Assembly (NCBI GenBank): GCA_041743105.1
Contig: JBGTNI010000047.1
Coordinates: forward strand, 1 to 64,000
DNA: 64,000 nt
Direction of reading: 5' to 3'
Source of the DNA: QHCE01 sp041743105
GTDB taxonomy: Bacteria; Actinomycetota; Actinomycetes; Mycobacteriales; QHCE01
The position numbers were made by a program, and so were the translations under genes. This document shows positions 25,649-33,440 of this stretch, piece after piece. Numbering within the stretch: the stretch's first letter is position 1; each line of letters begins with the position of its first letter. Below the pieces are notes generated by a model. That model was not told the origin of the DNA. It was given only the letters and a program-made list of their open reading frames with translations, and made no database searches.

Positions 25649-26752
25649 ATGTCTGGAGTTTTCTCCCGGCGGGACGCTGAGCGGTTTAACGACCTGCTCG
25701 AAGCAGACCGCTCGAGCACCCATAATGATCTGGCTCCGCTGCTGACACTGACCCAGCGGCTGAATATCATGGGCAGCACGGTGCACCCCGACGCCGAATT
25801 CGCCGCACGCTGCCGAACCCGCCTCATGGCGGTCGCTGCCGTGCAGAGCATTGGCAGCGACGCCGTAGCGCCTTCCCGAGGGTGGCGCCGCGGCTATCAA
25901 GGCCTTCGCCGTTATCCCGATACTCCACGTCGTGTGCCCCGTAGGCTGGCGCTGCTATCTGGCACCCTCGCGGCGCTGCTCGGCCTGTCCAGCATGGGTA
26001 TGGCAAGCGGTAGCGCCCTGCCCGGACACTTGCTGTACGACTTCAAGCGCAGCAAAGAGACCGCACAGCTGGCGTTCGCCCGTTCAGATATCAACCGGGG
26101 ACAGTTGCACCTGCAGTTCGCACGCACACGCCTGAATGAAGCGCAAGCAATCCAGAATGCCGCAGGCATCGACGCCGCGCTCGACGACGCCGATGCCGAT
26201 ACTCGCAGCGCCATGCGCGACCTCGGCGAGGCAGCGATAAGCCGAGGATCGACCACGCCGCTCGACGCTATCGACCAGTTCGAAAGCGCACAGCGCCAAG
26301 ATCTCCAAGCTTGGATGGACGAGTTGTCCACCGACAAACGAACCCGTCCCGCGGAATCGCTCGCGGTATTAGACCAGGTCCAAGAGCGTTCACAAGGACT
26401 TCGCAACTCCCTGGCATGCAGCGGCGGTGTAGCCAGTTCCGGCATATCTGACGAGTTTGGACCGCTGCCAGGTGACTGCGCCGCCGCTCCGAACGCCGGC
26501 GACAAGAAGTGGGATTTCGCTATCCCTAGCAAGGAAGCCAACACTCCGGCGCGACCGCCCATACCAGGCACGCCGAACAGCGGCGCTCCGGCACCTAATA
26601 CGCCTGGTTCGCCATCGGCCTCATCGACGCCAAACCAGGGGCCGCCGCTCCTGCAGAACCCATCCTCTCCGCCTCTCGGTGGGCAGCAGGCAGGTACTCC
26701 TAAACAGGACCCTCTTGGGGACTTCCTAGGCGGGTTTTTCGAGCCACGCTAA
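25649..26752 (+). CDS. DUF5667 membrane protein, likely anti-sigma factor (RsbN-like)
   Basis: About 367 residues from ATG 25649; AAGGAGG (25631-25637) lies 11 nt upstream, and the GTG at 25637 overlaps that site so cannot be the start. The N-terminal 95 residues are cytoplasmic, one membrane helix follows (LALLSGTLAALLGLSSMGMAS), then the conserved ALPGHLLYDFKRSKETAQLAFARSD segment typical of DUF5667, and a Pro/Ser/Gly-rich external tail. In Streptomyces the bldN partner rsbN has this layout and holds the sigma factor at the membrane. The pairing is inferred from adjacency. Confidence 0.8.
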   Translation: MSGVFSRRDAERFNDLLEADRSSTHNDLAPLLTLTQRLNIMGSTVHPDAEFAARCRTRLMAVAAVQSIGSDAVAPSRGWRRGYQGLRRYPDTPRRVPRRLALLSGTLAALLGLSSMGMASGSALPGHLLYDFKRSKETAQLAFARSDINRGQLHLQFARTRLNEAQAIQNAAGIDAALDDADADTRSAMRDLGEAAISRGSTTPLDAIDQFESAQRQDLQAWMDELSTDKRTRPAESLAVLDQVQERSQGLRNSLACSGGVASSGISDEFGPLPGDCAAAPNAGDKKWDFAIPSKEANTPARPPIPGTPNSGAPAPNTPGSPSASSTPNQGPPLLQNPSSPPLGGQQAGTPKQDPLGDFLGGFFEPR

Positions 26753-26765
26753 GGCGCACACCCTA

Positions 26766-26826
26766 AAACAACAACGTGTGCCATCTTCTCCCCGTTCATG
26801 GAAGAAGATGGCACACGTTGTTGTTT
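26766..26826. terminator. Perfect 24-bp hairpin, bidirectional terminator
   Basis: The arm 26766-26789 (starting AAACAACAACGTGTG) is exactly complementary to 26803-26826 across a 13-nt loop. On the plus strand it ends in TTGTTGTTT, a weak U-run. It lies 13 nt after the DUF5667 stop and 32 nt beyond the bS22 stop on the other strand, so it can end both transcripts. Confidence 0.88.
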
Positions 26827-26858
26827 GGCCTTGGGCGCCGTTCTACGGCGCTGTGAAG

Positions 26859-26957
26859 CTATTTCTTATTGCGGCGCTGTACGCGCGTCTTCTTTAGCAG
26901 TTTGCGGTGCTTCTTCTTGGCCATGCGCTTGCGGCGCTTCTTGACGACCGAACCCAT
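26859..26957 (-). CDS. Small ribosomal subunit protein bS22 (AURKAIP1/COX24 domain)
   Basis: A 32-residue, extremely basic protein: MGSVVKKRRKRMAKKKHR followed by KLLKKTRVQRRNKK. It is nearly the same as the mycobacterial 33-residue protein seen in 70S structures and named bS22. ATG 26957 has AGAGGA 7 nt upstream. It lies upstream of proC on the same strand, as in mycobacteria. It is short enough to be missed by automatic annotation. Confidence 0.93.
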   Translation of the reverse strand: MGSVVKKRRKRMAKKKHRKLLKKTRVQRRNKK

Positions 26958-27053
26958 TGTGACGTCCTCTCGCAACTCTTTAGAACTCACCCAGCCTAAT
27001 CGGCCCGCCGGATCAAGGAGACACCGGCCAGCCTTGGCTGCGCCTGCTAACCG

Positions 27054-27881
27054 TTAAGTATCGACTTGTTCGCTACGAGTAAACTCGCGCGCCAACTCGG
27101 CCGAGCGGTCATGCGCGGCGGAGATCGCCGAGATCAGCGCCGCGCGCACGCTGTGTTTTTCCAGCTCCACAATCGCGTTGATCGTGGTGCCACCCGGCGA
27201 GGTGACCGCCTCCCGCAGCTGCACGGGGTGTTCGCCCGAGTCGCGTAACATCGTCGCCGCGCCAAGCGCGGTTTGCACTACCAACTCGGCTGCCGTGGTC
27301 CGTGGCAACCCCAACAGGATTCCGGCATCGATCATGGCTTCGACCAGGTAGAAAAAATATGCCGGTCCCGAGCCCGACAGCGCGGTCACCGCGTCTTGTT
27401 GCCGTTCCGGCAGTCGCAGTACCTTCCCCACCGGACGTAGTATCTGCTCCGCCGCCGCCAGGTGCTCCGGCGAGGCGTGTGCTCCTGCACTGATCGCACT
27501 GATCGCCTTATCGACGAACGCGGGCGTGTTGGGCATTGCCCGCACCACTGGCACATCAGCGCCCAGCTGCCGCTCGATGAAGCTGGTAGGCACTCCCGCA
27601 GCGACCGAGATCACCAAATGTCCAGCGGTGACGATCGGTGCAAGCTGGGTCAGCAGCACCGCGATGTCTTGCGGTTTTACGGCGATCAGCAACGTGTCCG
27701 CCGCCGCCGTAGCAGCAATCGCGTCCATTGCCTTAACCTGATAGCGCTGCTCAATGTCTTTAGCCCGGTCACGGCGACGCGCGACCACTACGATGCGATC
27801 GCGTTCCCACCCGGCCCGGAGCAGTCCACCCAGCAGCACCTCTCCAACCGTTCCGATGCCAAAGATCGCAACAGTGGTCAC
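27054..27881 (-). CDS. proC: Pyrroline-5-carboxylate reductase
   Basis: Last step of proline synthesis, NAD(P)H-dependent. There are 275 residues: the Rossmann glycines lie in AIFGIGTVGEVLLGGLLRAG, then VRAMPNTPAFVDKAISAIS and the family signature around DAVTALSGSGPAYFFYLVEAMIDAG, with TVLGAATML-like dimer helices and SPGGTTINAIVELEKH near the end. The GTG start overlaps the proline dehydrogenase stop by 4 nt. The pairing puts a synthetic and a degradative proline enzyme in one transcript. Confidence 0.95.
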   Translation of the reverse strand: MTTVAIFGIGTVGEVLLGGLLRAGWERDRIVVVARRRDRAKDIEQRYQVKAMDAIAATAAADTLLIAVKPQDIAVLLTQLAPIVTAGHLVISVAAGVPTSFIERQLGADVPVVRAMPNTPAFVDKAISAISAGAHASPEHLAAAEQILRPVGKVLRLPERQQDAVTALSGSGPAYFFYLVEAMIDAGILLGLPRTTAAELVVQTALGAATMLRDSGEHPVQLREAVTSPGGTTINAIVELEKHSVRAALISAISAAHDRSAELAREFTRSEQVDT

Positions 27882-28795
27882 AGTCCCACCAAGGTCCGAA
27901 GGAAGAAAGCCAGATTGGCTGGACGTTCAGCTAGGCGTCGCATCAAATATCCGTACCACGCGGTGCCGTACGGAACATATACGCGCACGGTATGGCCCGC
28001 GCCCAACAGCTCGCGGCGCTGCTGGGCATACGCTCCTAACAACATCTGAAACTCGAACGTGTCGACGTTCCGACGGTAATGGTAGGCCCGTTCGGAGGCA
28101 ATGGCGACCATGCGCGCATCGTGTGTGGCGAACATAGGCCGTCCGGCACCGGCCAGCAGCACATTGAGGCAACGGACGTACGACCGATCCACCTCATGCC
28201 GGGCCTGATAGGCCACCGATTCTGGCGCCGCATAAGCGCCTTTACACAGCCGCACTCGCGAACCTGGCATGGCGAGATCGCGGCAGTCGGCTTCAGTCCG
28301 CCGCAAATATGCCTGTACCACGGCGCCGGTGTCCGGATACTCCTTACGCAGCACCCCCAGGGCATCCAGTGCTGCATCGATCGTGGTGTGATCCTCGGCA
28401 TCCAACGTGACCGTAGTACCCACCTCCTGCGCCACCTGGCAGATGGTGGCTGCGTTGGCAATCGCGCGCTGAAGGTCGAAGCGCTGACCCAGCGCAGACA
28501 ACTTCACGCTTACTTCTGCAAATGGCGTTGCCTGACAATAGTGTAGCTCCCGCAAGAGCGCACAGTAGGCAGCCGTGACAGCGTCGGCGCCGGCCGGATC
28601 TACGACGTCTTCGCCCAGAAAATCGATGGTGGTGTTATAGCCGTCTACGTGTAAGCCACGTGCGATTTCCACAGCGTCTTCTAGCGTTGTCCCGGCGACG
28701 AATCGTCGCACCACCGCGGCGGTTAGCGACGCGGAAGAGACCAGCTGCTCCATCCGCTTGCTACCAGCCGCGGCAAGAATCACTGATCGCAACAT
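27878..28795 (-). CDS. Proline dehydrogenase (PRODH, monofunctional PutA-type)
   Basis: FAD-dependent TIM-barrel enzyme oxidising proline to pyrroline-5-carboxylate, about 305 residues. Diagnostic stretches are SVKLSALGQRFD, VTLDAEDHTTIDAAL, VQAYLRRTEADCRDL, VRLCKGAYAAPESVAY, MFATHDARMVAIA and FEFQMLLGA, followed by RVYVPYGTAWYGYLMRRLAERPAN. ATG 28795 gives the start MLRSVILAAAG, which aligns with mycobacterial PRODH; a GTG 9 nt upstream is possible. A 14-bp palindrome lies 46 nt upstream. Confidence 0.93.
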   Translation of the reverse strand: MLRSVILAAAGSKRMEQLVSSASLTAAVVRRFVAGTTLEDAVEIARGLHVDGYNTTIDFLGEDVVDPAGADAVTAAYCALLRELHYCQATPFAEVSVKLSALGQRFDLQRAIANAATICQVAQEVGTTVTLDAEDHTTIDAALDALGVLRKEYPDTGAVVQAYLRRTEADCRDLAMPGSRVRLCKGAYAAPESVAYQARHEVDRSYVRCLNVLLAGAGRPMFATHDARMVAIASERAYHYRRNVDTFEFQMLLGAYAQQRRELLGAGHTVRVYVPYGTAWYGYLMRRLAERPANLAFFLRTLVGL

Positions 28796-28841
28796 GCTGT
28801 GCACTCTAGCGTCGTTGCGTTCGGATGGCTCTTAGGTCGTG

Positions 28842-28855
28842 TGCGCATATGCGCA
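28842..28855. promoter_or_regulatory. 14-bp perfect palindrome upstream of the proline dehydrogenase gene
   Basis: TGCGCATATGCGCA is a perfect inverted repeat 46 nt before the proline dehydrogenase start, in the 265-nt space between two divergent genes. The position suits an operator for a dimeric regulator of proline use. No regulator gene is adjacent. Confidence 0.4.
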
Positions 28856-29060
28856 GTTGTTCATAGACGAACCTTGCTGACCGCTGAAGACCTGGTAAGC
28901 AGACGACACCCCTGCGTCTAGAAGTAGTGAGACAATGGGGGATGGCGCAGTTCTCCGCCTTGGGTAATCGCGACTGCGGGTTGACAATCATGCGGGCCGC
29001 GAGGGGCAGTGCCGTGACGATTTCCGCCGACCCCGGAATGACCGTACGTAAGGTGGGTTG

Positions 29061-30494
29061 ATGGACGAAACGACCAGACGCCTGGTGTCCGCCGCCGCAA
29101 TCAGCGCGGCGCACAACGCGAATATGATCGAACGTACCAACGAACCGATTCCGGGGTCTTGGGGCGAGTACTACCGTAGCTTCCAGCGCGAATGCGAGCA
29201 AGGTCAAAACGCATGCATCATGCAGGAAATGAGCGACACCGACCCCGCTTCTGAACTTCGAGGCCTGATAGCCGAAAGTGATCCGCACATACCGGGGCAG
29301 GCTCAAGCACGAGTTGCGGGATACCTGCACCAATATTTGCGGGTTCCTCCGCCCAATCTGGAGGATTTTCTGGCCGGCAATAGGGCTTACATCGACTGGA
29401 TAATAGCAGAAGGTCGAGGGCTTCTCGGGAATATGCAGACTGAAGCAGGCCGCGCGGAGCTGGACGAAAAAATCAGGATGGCTGAGCGCACCGCGGCGCA
29501 CGAACTCCGAGCGCTTAAGAACGGGGGGCATTCGCCGCAGGAACGGTTGGTTGAACTCATTGGGCAAGCCCCCGATGTCTTCGCACACCAAGCGTTTCCG
29601 CCGGAGCTTCGTCTGCTGGCGAGCCGGGCGCTGCTTCGCGGCGAAGGATCACACGGTGGTTATCTAGCAGAGCTTGCCTTGACTAGGGCGGAGAAACGGG
29701 CACTCCTCAGGGAGGATCGCTTCCCGCTGGTGGACCCGGACTCCGGCGGCGTCGTCGCGATGACCGCCGATTCCCCGAAGAAAATCAGGATGTTCCTGCT
29801 CACCGGCCGGGAGCCGGGAAACATCCGGCAGCTCACCAGGGAGCTTGCATGGGCGGCGCAGCAAGCCGAACTTTTCAGCAATCTCGAGGCTGTGGTGGTT
29901 CCGCCCGGTGAGTCGCCAGTCACCCCCGAGCTCCGAGCTCGGGGGTCGATACTGACCGTGGTGACTGCGCCAGGGCGGGCGGCGAAGCAACCTGGTTGGC
30001 TAGCGAGCGAGCGGGATAGCTTCAACTTCTGGAGAAGCAGTTTGCACCATCCGCCCACCATCATGGCTCATCGTGGCGCCGTTAGTGACGCTCTCGATCA
30101 CGGCTTACTCGACCGGCGACCTTCAGGAGCGGGGGTGATTCTCCACACTTTCGGACGAAGCTCAGCGAGGGAACCCACGCTGCCCGATCACGTTCGCCAC
30201 CTCTCAGGGCCCGACCGTGAGTTACGAGACTTAGAGCTGGCGGTACCCACCGGAAGGTTCGATGAAGGAGCACCCCCACCCGCCATCGTGGCTGCCCTCG
30301 GGCTGTGGCCCGACGCGGTCCTCAGACCGACATCTATCGGGCGCGGTTCACGAGTCGCTGGTGACCGCCTTTACGACGACATGACGTTCGCGCAACCGCC
30401 AGGAGCTCGGCGTCAGCTTCCAGAATTGCTTGGTCGCCTAACGGGTGGTTCGGGATTCCCACCTCGAAGGAGCGATAAGCGGCATGGGCGATAA
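29061..30494 (+). CDS. Protein of unknown function, 477 residues
   Basis: A long cytoplasmic-looking protein with no signal peptide or membrane helix and no family I recognise. ATG 29061 follows AAGGTGG at about 4 nt; the TTG just before it is less likely. The first half is acidic and helical (SFQRECEQGQNACIMQEM; LDEKIRMAERTAAHELRALK). The second half has a mixed alpha/beta look with KKIRMFLLTGREPGNIRQL and GSILTVVTAPGRAAKQPGWL, and it ends in a basic disordered tail. It stands alone between the divergent proline dehydrogenase gene and the deaminase gene. Coding status rests on length and composition. Confidence 0.6.
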   Translation: MDETTRRLVSAAAISAAHNANMIERTNEPIPGSWGEYYRSFQRECEQGQNACIMQEMSDTDPASELRGLIAESDPHIPGQAQARVAGYLHQYLRVPPPNLEDFLAGNRAYIDWIIAEGRGLLGNMQTEAGRAELDEKIRMAERTAAHELRALKNGGHSPQERLVELIGQAPDVFAHQAFPPELRLLASRALLRGEGSHGGYLAELALTRAEKRALLREDRFPLVDPDSGGVVAMTADSPKKIRMFLLTGREPGNIRQLTRELAWAAQQAELFSNLEAVVVPPGESPVTPELRARGSILTVVTAPGRAAKQPGWLASERDSFNFWRSSLHHPPTIMAHRGAVSDALDHGLLDRRPSGAGVILHTFGRSSAREPTLPDHVRHLSGPDRELRDLELAVPTGRFDEGAPPPAIVAALGLWPDAVLRPTSIGRGSRVAGDRLYDDMTFAQPPGARRQLPELLGRLTGGSGFPPRRSDKRHGR

Positions 30495-30546
30495 CGCATC
30501 GGTCGTTTTACCGGGCGGCTCGGCGTGGACACGCTAGGGTGGGGTC

Positions 30547-31002
30547 GTGATCACAGCCATAGATCGACAGCTGATGTCGACGGCAATCGACGAAGCCGAA
30601 GCCAGCCTGGCGGCCGGAGCCATCCCCATCGCAGCGACACTTGCCCGAGGCGACGAACTGCTTGGCATCGGCCATAACGAGCGGGTACAGCACTCTGACC
30701 CGATCGCGCACGGCGAAATCGCATGTCTGCGCAACGCCGGACGACAGGCCAGCTACGCCGGCACCACGCTGTACACCACGTTGTCGCCGTGCCAGATGTG
30801 CTCCGGGGCGATCCTGCTGTTCAAGATCCCCCGCGTTGTCGTCGCCGAAGCCACCACCTTCGCCGGAGACCTGGGATTTCTGACCGCTCGGGGCGTCGAT
30901 GTGGAGCTGCTCGACGACGCACGCTGTGTCGAGCTTATGCAGACCTTCCAGCAACGCTATCCCGCCATCTGGGCCGAAGACATCGGCGAAGAACCCGCCT
31001 AA
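30547..31002 (+). CDS. Cytosine deaminase, FCY1 (yeast) type
   Basis: A zinc deaminase of 151 residues. Zinc ligands and the proton-shuttle Glu lie in HGEIAC (His55, Glu57) and SPCQMCSGA (Cys82, Cys85). The long match TLYTTLSPCQMCSGAI and IPRVVVAE, and the C-terminal WAEDIGE, closely follow yeast cytosine deaminase and not tRNA adenosine deaminase TadA or guanine deaminase. It would salvage cytosine to uracil. The start is GTG 30547. It is followed 38 nt later by a permease gene on the same strand. Related nucleoside deaminases cannot be fully excluded. Confidence 0.8.
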   Translation: MITAIDRQLMSTAIDEAEASLAAGAIPIAATLARGDELLGIGHNERVQHSDPIAHGEIACLRNAGRQASYAGTTLYTTLSPCQMCSGAILLFKIPRVVVAEATTFAGDLGFLTARGVDVELLDDARCVELMQTFQQRYPAIWAEDIGEEPA

Positions 31003-31040
31003 CGGGCCAGCCACTCCGCAGTGCCAAGTAGCATGCCGCC

Positions 31041-31943
31041 GTGACCGCCACCCTCGCCCAGCTCCTCCCCGCTTTTGCCGGGCTTTTTATCGGCTATCTA
31101 CTACGTCGTCGTGGAGTTTTCAACGCCGACGATGGCAGCTTTCTGTTCAGGCTCAGTTTCTACACATGCACGCCAGCGCTGACGTTCTCCTCGCTAGCCA
31201 CTGCTTCCATCTCTGCGCATCTTCTGCTATTTCCACTGATGGCGGTAGGTGTAGCGAGCCTGACATTTGGTGGAGGCTGGTTAGTCGGTGCCCGGCTACG
31301 CCTATCGGGAGTTACAAAACCCACCTTCGTACTTGCCTGCATGATCATCAACTCGGCTTTTGTGCTGATTTTCGCGCAAGCGTTGTACGGCGACGAAGGC
31401 GTAGCGCGCGTTGCCGCTTTCGAGGCGGTTAATCAATGCATTACTTTCGGTTGGGCCTACGCGGTGGCCGCACGCAACAATCCCGACCACAAAGGTAGTC
31501 GGTTTCCAATTCGGAAGATTCTGCTCGCTCCACCGCTGTACGGCATAGCTGCTGGCGTGGCGGTCAACCTTACGAACGTCGGCGTACCCAGCGCCGTAAT
31601 GAATACCGCAAACACATTCGGTGCTGCCACGGTTTTCGTGCTCACTGTCGCCACGGGAATTCTTTTTGCGCCCACGCGAACTGATTTCCTACTCACCGCC
31701 AAAGCCATTGGGGTCCGGCTGGTCGGTGGTCTAGCGATCGGAATCGGCATTATCGGTGCCTTCGATCTCAGTGGCATGGATAAAGCTTTGGTGCTCATGC
31801 TGAGCGTGACGCCCGTTGCTTTCAACTGCGTGACGTTCGCGTCTGTGGAGAAGCTAGACGCCGACTTTGCCGCTGGGGCACTGTCGATCTCGCTGATATC
31901 GAGCCTGGTGCTGGTGACCGCGATCGCACTGTTCTGTGCCTAA
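31041..31943 (+). CDS. AEC-family permease (auxin efflux carrier type)
   Basis: A 300-residue membrane protein with about ten helices in two repeats: TLAQLLPAFAGLFIGYLLRRRGVF is the typical AEC opening, and the broken helix region LPGCxP is represented by TCTPALTFSSLA. The C-terminal half ends LSVTPVAFNCVTFASVEKLDADFAAGALSISLISSL, the conserved AEC ending. The family exports organic anions; the substrate is unknown. The GTG start lies close behind the cytosine deaminase, so co-transcription is plausible but a functional link is not evident. Confidence 0.85.
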   Translation: MTATLAQLLPAFAGLFIGYLLRRRGVFNADDGSFLFRLSFYTCTPALTFSSLATASISAHLLLFPLMAVGVASLTFGGGWLVGARLRLSGVTKPTFVLACMIINSAFVLIFAQALYGDEGVARVAAFEAVNQCITFGWAYAVAARNNPDHKGSRFPIRKILLAPPLYGIAAGVAVNLTNVGVPSAVMNTANTFGAATVFVLTVATGILFAPTRTDFLLTAKAIGVRLVGGLAIGIGIIGAFDLSGMDKALVLMLSVTPVAFNCVTFASVEKLDADFAAGALSISLISSLVLVTAIALFCA

Positions 31944-31966
31944 CGTCTTTAGGCGACCTGAGATCC

Positions 31967-32362
31967 TTAGTGGCGACGTGTGACGCCAGGCTGCCTGTCG
32001 AAGCCGCTGTCGAAGCTCAGGACAGTGTCGATTCCGTGATGACGCATCACGGCCAAGTGCAGGGCGTCGCGCGCGGAGAGACGAAGACCGCCGAGGAGCA
32101 GCTGCTTAGCCACCTCTACGACAGGCTGCTCGATCGGTATGACACTGTCGACGACTCCGAGAATGGCGTCGAACGCCGGCTGGATCGCGTCCAATCGGTT
32201 GATGGCGGAGTAACGGTGCAGGATTTCCTGAAGTACTTCCGCGTCCGTGACCAGGGATTCCCCGTTGCTTATCGCGGTTTCGAGCAACCGACGCGACACC
32301 GTCTTGTTGGCGTGTTCCGCGCCGACTAGATACATGGGAATGTTGGAGTCGATCAAGATCAT
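31967..32362 (-). CDS. vapC: VapC-type PIN-domain ribonuclease toxin
   Basis: A 131-residue PIN domain. The four acidic active-site positions are visible: Asp5 in LIDSNIPM, Glu46 in EVLQEILHR, Asp99 in LSARDALHLA and Asp118 in SFDSGFD. VapC toxins cut specific RNAs and are inhibited by their VapB partner. It overlaps the antitoxin gene by 4 nt, the standard arrangement. All catalytic residues are present, so it should be active. Confidence 0.92.
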   Translation of the reverse strand: MILIDSNIPMYLVGAEHANKTVSRRLLETAISNGESLVTDAEVLQEILHRYSAINRLDAIQPAFDAILGVVDSVIPIEQPVVEVAKQLLLGGLRLSARDALHLAVMRHHGIDTVLSFDSGFDRQPGVTRRH

Positions 32363-32616
32363 GCGGCGCCATTGCCCAGGTAGCCTCGTTCGACCTCGGC
32401 TAACATGATCTCGATATCAGAGGTTGGAAAAGCATTATCGGCCGCAGATGCAATGACGTGCAGTTTTCGTGCGGGGTCACCGACACTCTCACGTCGGCGA
32501 GCGGCTCGAATGACCTGACGCGTCCATTCCGAGACCGTCAACCCGTGATGCTCGGCGAGCGCGCGAATCTCGGTCAGCTCGCGCTCGCTCATCAGAACCT
32601 GTAGACGCGTACTCAT
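32359..32616 (-). CDS. vapB: VapB-type antitoxin
   Basis: An 85-residue protein with an N-terminal ribbon-helix-helix: STRLQVLMSERELTEIRALAEHHG is followed by LTVSEWTRQVIRAARRR, and then an acidic C-terminal segment (SDIEIMLAEVERGYLG) of the sort that wraps around the toxin. The ATG at 32616 lies 6 nt after a strong TATACT element with no ribosome site, so a leaderless mRNA is likely. Confidence 0.88.
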   Translation of the reverse strand: MSTRLQVLMSERELTEIRALAEHHGLTVSEWTRQVIRAARRRESVGDPARKLHVIASAADNAFPTSDIEIMLAEVERGYLGNGAA

Positions 32617-32622
32617 GTTGTG

Positions 32623-32650
32623 AGTATAGCAGCCTCATATAGGAGTACAC
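32623..32650 (-). promoter_or_regulatory. vapBC promoter with -10 element and inverted repeat
   Basis: On the minus strand TGCTATACT gives an extended -10 (TATACT at 32623-32628) ending 6 nt before the vapB ATG, implying transcription from the start codon. GAGTGTA upstream and TATACTC form an imperfect inverted repeat around the -10 that could be the VapB operator. Confidence 0.6.
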
Positions 32651-32777
32651 TCGCTACGGCGTTAGGTGACAGCACTATGTCGGCGCGCGATTCAAACGTC
32701 CACGAACTCGACGTTTGCGCTGATTTCGTGCCGAAAATGACGTTTCTACGAGAGTCCGTGCCCATGGTTGCGAGGGA

Positions 32778-33386
32778 CTACAGATCGACCCGAACCCCGT
32801 TCGACCAGGGTAAATCGTGAAACTCCAGGGCGACGATTGAGACTGCCGGGTCGATATCGAACACGAAGGCCACGGTGGTTTCTTGGCGCCGCCACAACAG
32901 CTCGGGGAACGAGTTGTTACCCCTGGGCCCTGCGCCCTCCGAGGCCAACACATCTGGTTCATGTTTCTTGCCGTTAGAGTCCACGGCACGCTGCGGGTTC
33001 GCCAACAGAACGCGGGGCTGGTCGCCGACGTTACGTACCCGAACCAAGTAAACGCAGTATTGTCCGTTGGCGGTGAACTGATCGGGCGCCACACCGATGA
33101 CATCGACACCGCAACGCGACTCCTCGATTCGAAACGCGAGCTGGCCGTCTACGTGGGCACCCGGCCCCCGCTCGGTTCGGTTCGGCGGACTCTCATCCGA
33201 TGAGTCTTGGGCGTACTTCTGGAAGACCCAACCGGCCATTGCAGTGAGGAACAGCCCTACCAGCAGCGCGCCTATTCCCGTAACAATAGTCAGCGTCCGA
33301 CACCCGTAATCGGAGGTCTGCCCCGCGGTCGGAATGCTCTCGACTTCCTCGTCGACGACGATGTAGTCAGGCGCTTGCTGCGACAT
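32778..33386 (-). CDS. Single-pass membrane protein with DUF4352-like external domain
   Basis: About 202 residues from ATG 33386 (GAGG 7 nt upstream); an ATG at 33404 would add six residues. A short cytoplasmic part, a membrane helix (LTIVTGIGALLVGLFLTAMAGWVF) and an external beta-rich domain: CGVDVIGVAPDQFTANGQYCVYLVRVRNVGDQPRVLL and TTVAFVFDIDPAVSIVALEFHD resemble DUF4352. It is the last gene of the minus-strand run that begins with the J-like/TPR protein, 54 nt after the tail-anchored protein, so it is probably an accessory membrane part of that operon. Confidence 0.72.
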   Translation of the reverse strand: MSQQAPDYIVVDEEVESIPTAGQTSDYGCRTLTIVTGIGALLVGLFLTAMAGWVFQKYAQDSSDESPPNRTERGPGAHVDGQLAFRIEESRCGVDVIGVAPDQFTANGQYCVYLVRVRNVGDQPRVLLANPQRAVDSNGKKHEPDVLASEGAGPRGNNSFPELLWRRQETTVAFVFDIDPAVSIVALEFHDLPWSNGVRVDL

Positions 33387-33440
33387 CCTCTCGCCTCGGG
33401 CCATAACCCCATCGTCGCACGGCTTCGCTAACTCTTGGCC

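Noticed and set aside
28806..29591. Minus-strand open frame of 261 codons.
   Set aside because: It lies opposite the 29061 gene, has no family feature, and its composition looks like antisense coding.
30508..31014. Minus-strand open frame opposite the cytosine deaminase.
   Set aside because: Pure antisense shadow of a gene with clear zinc-deaminase motifs.
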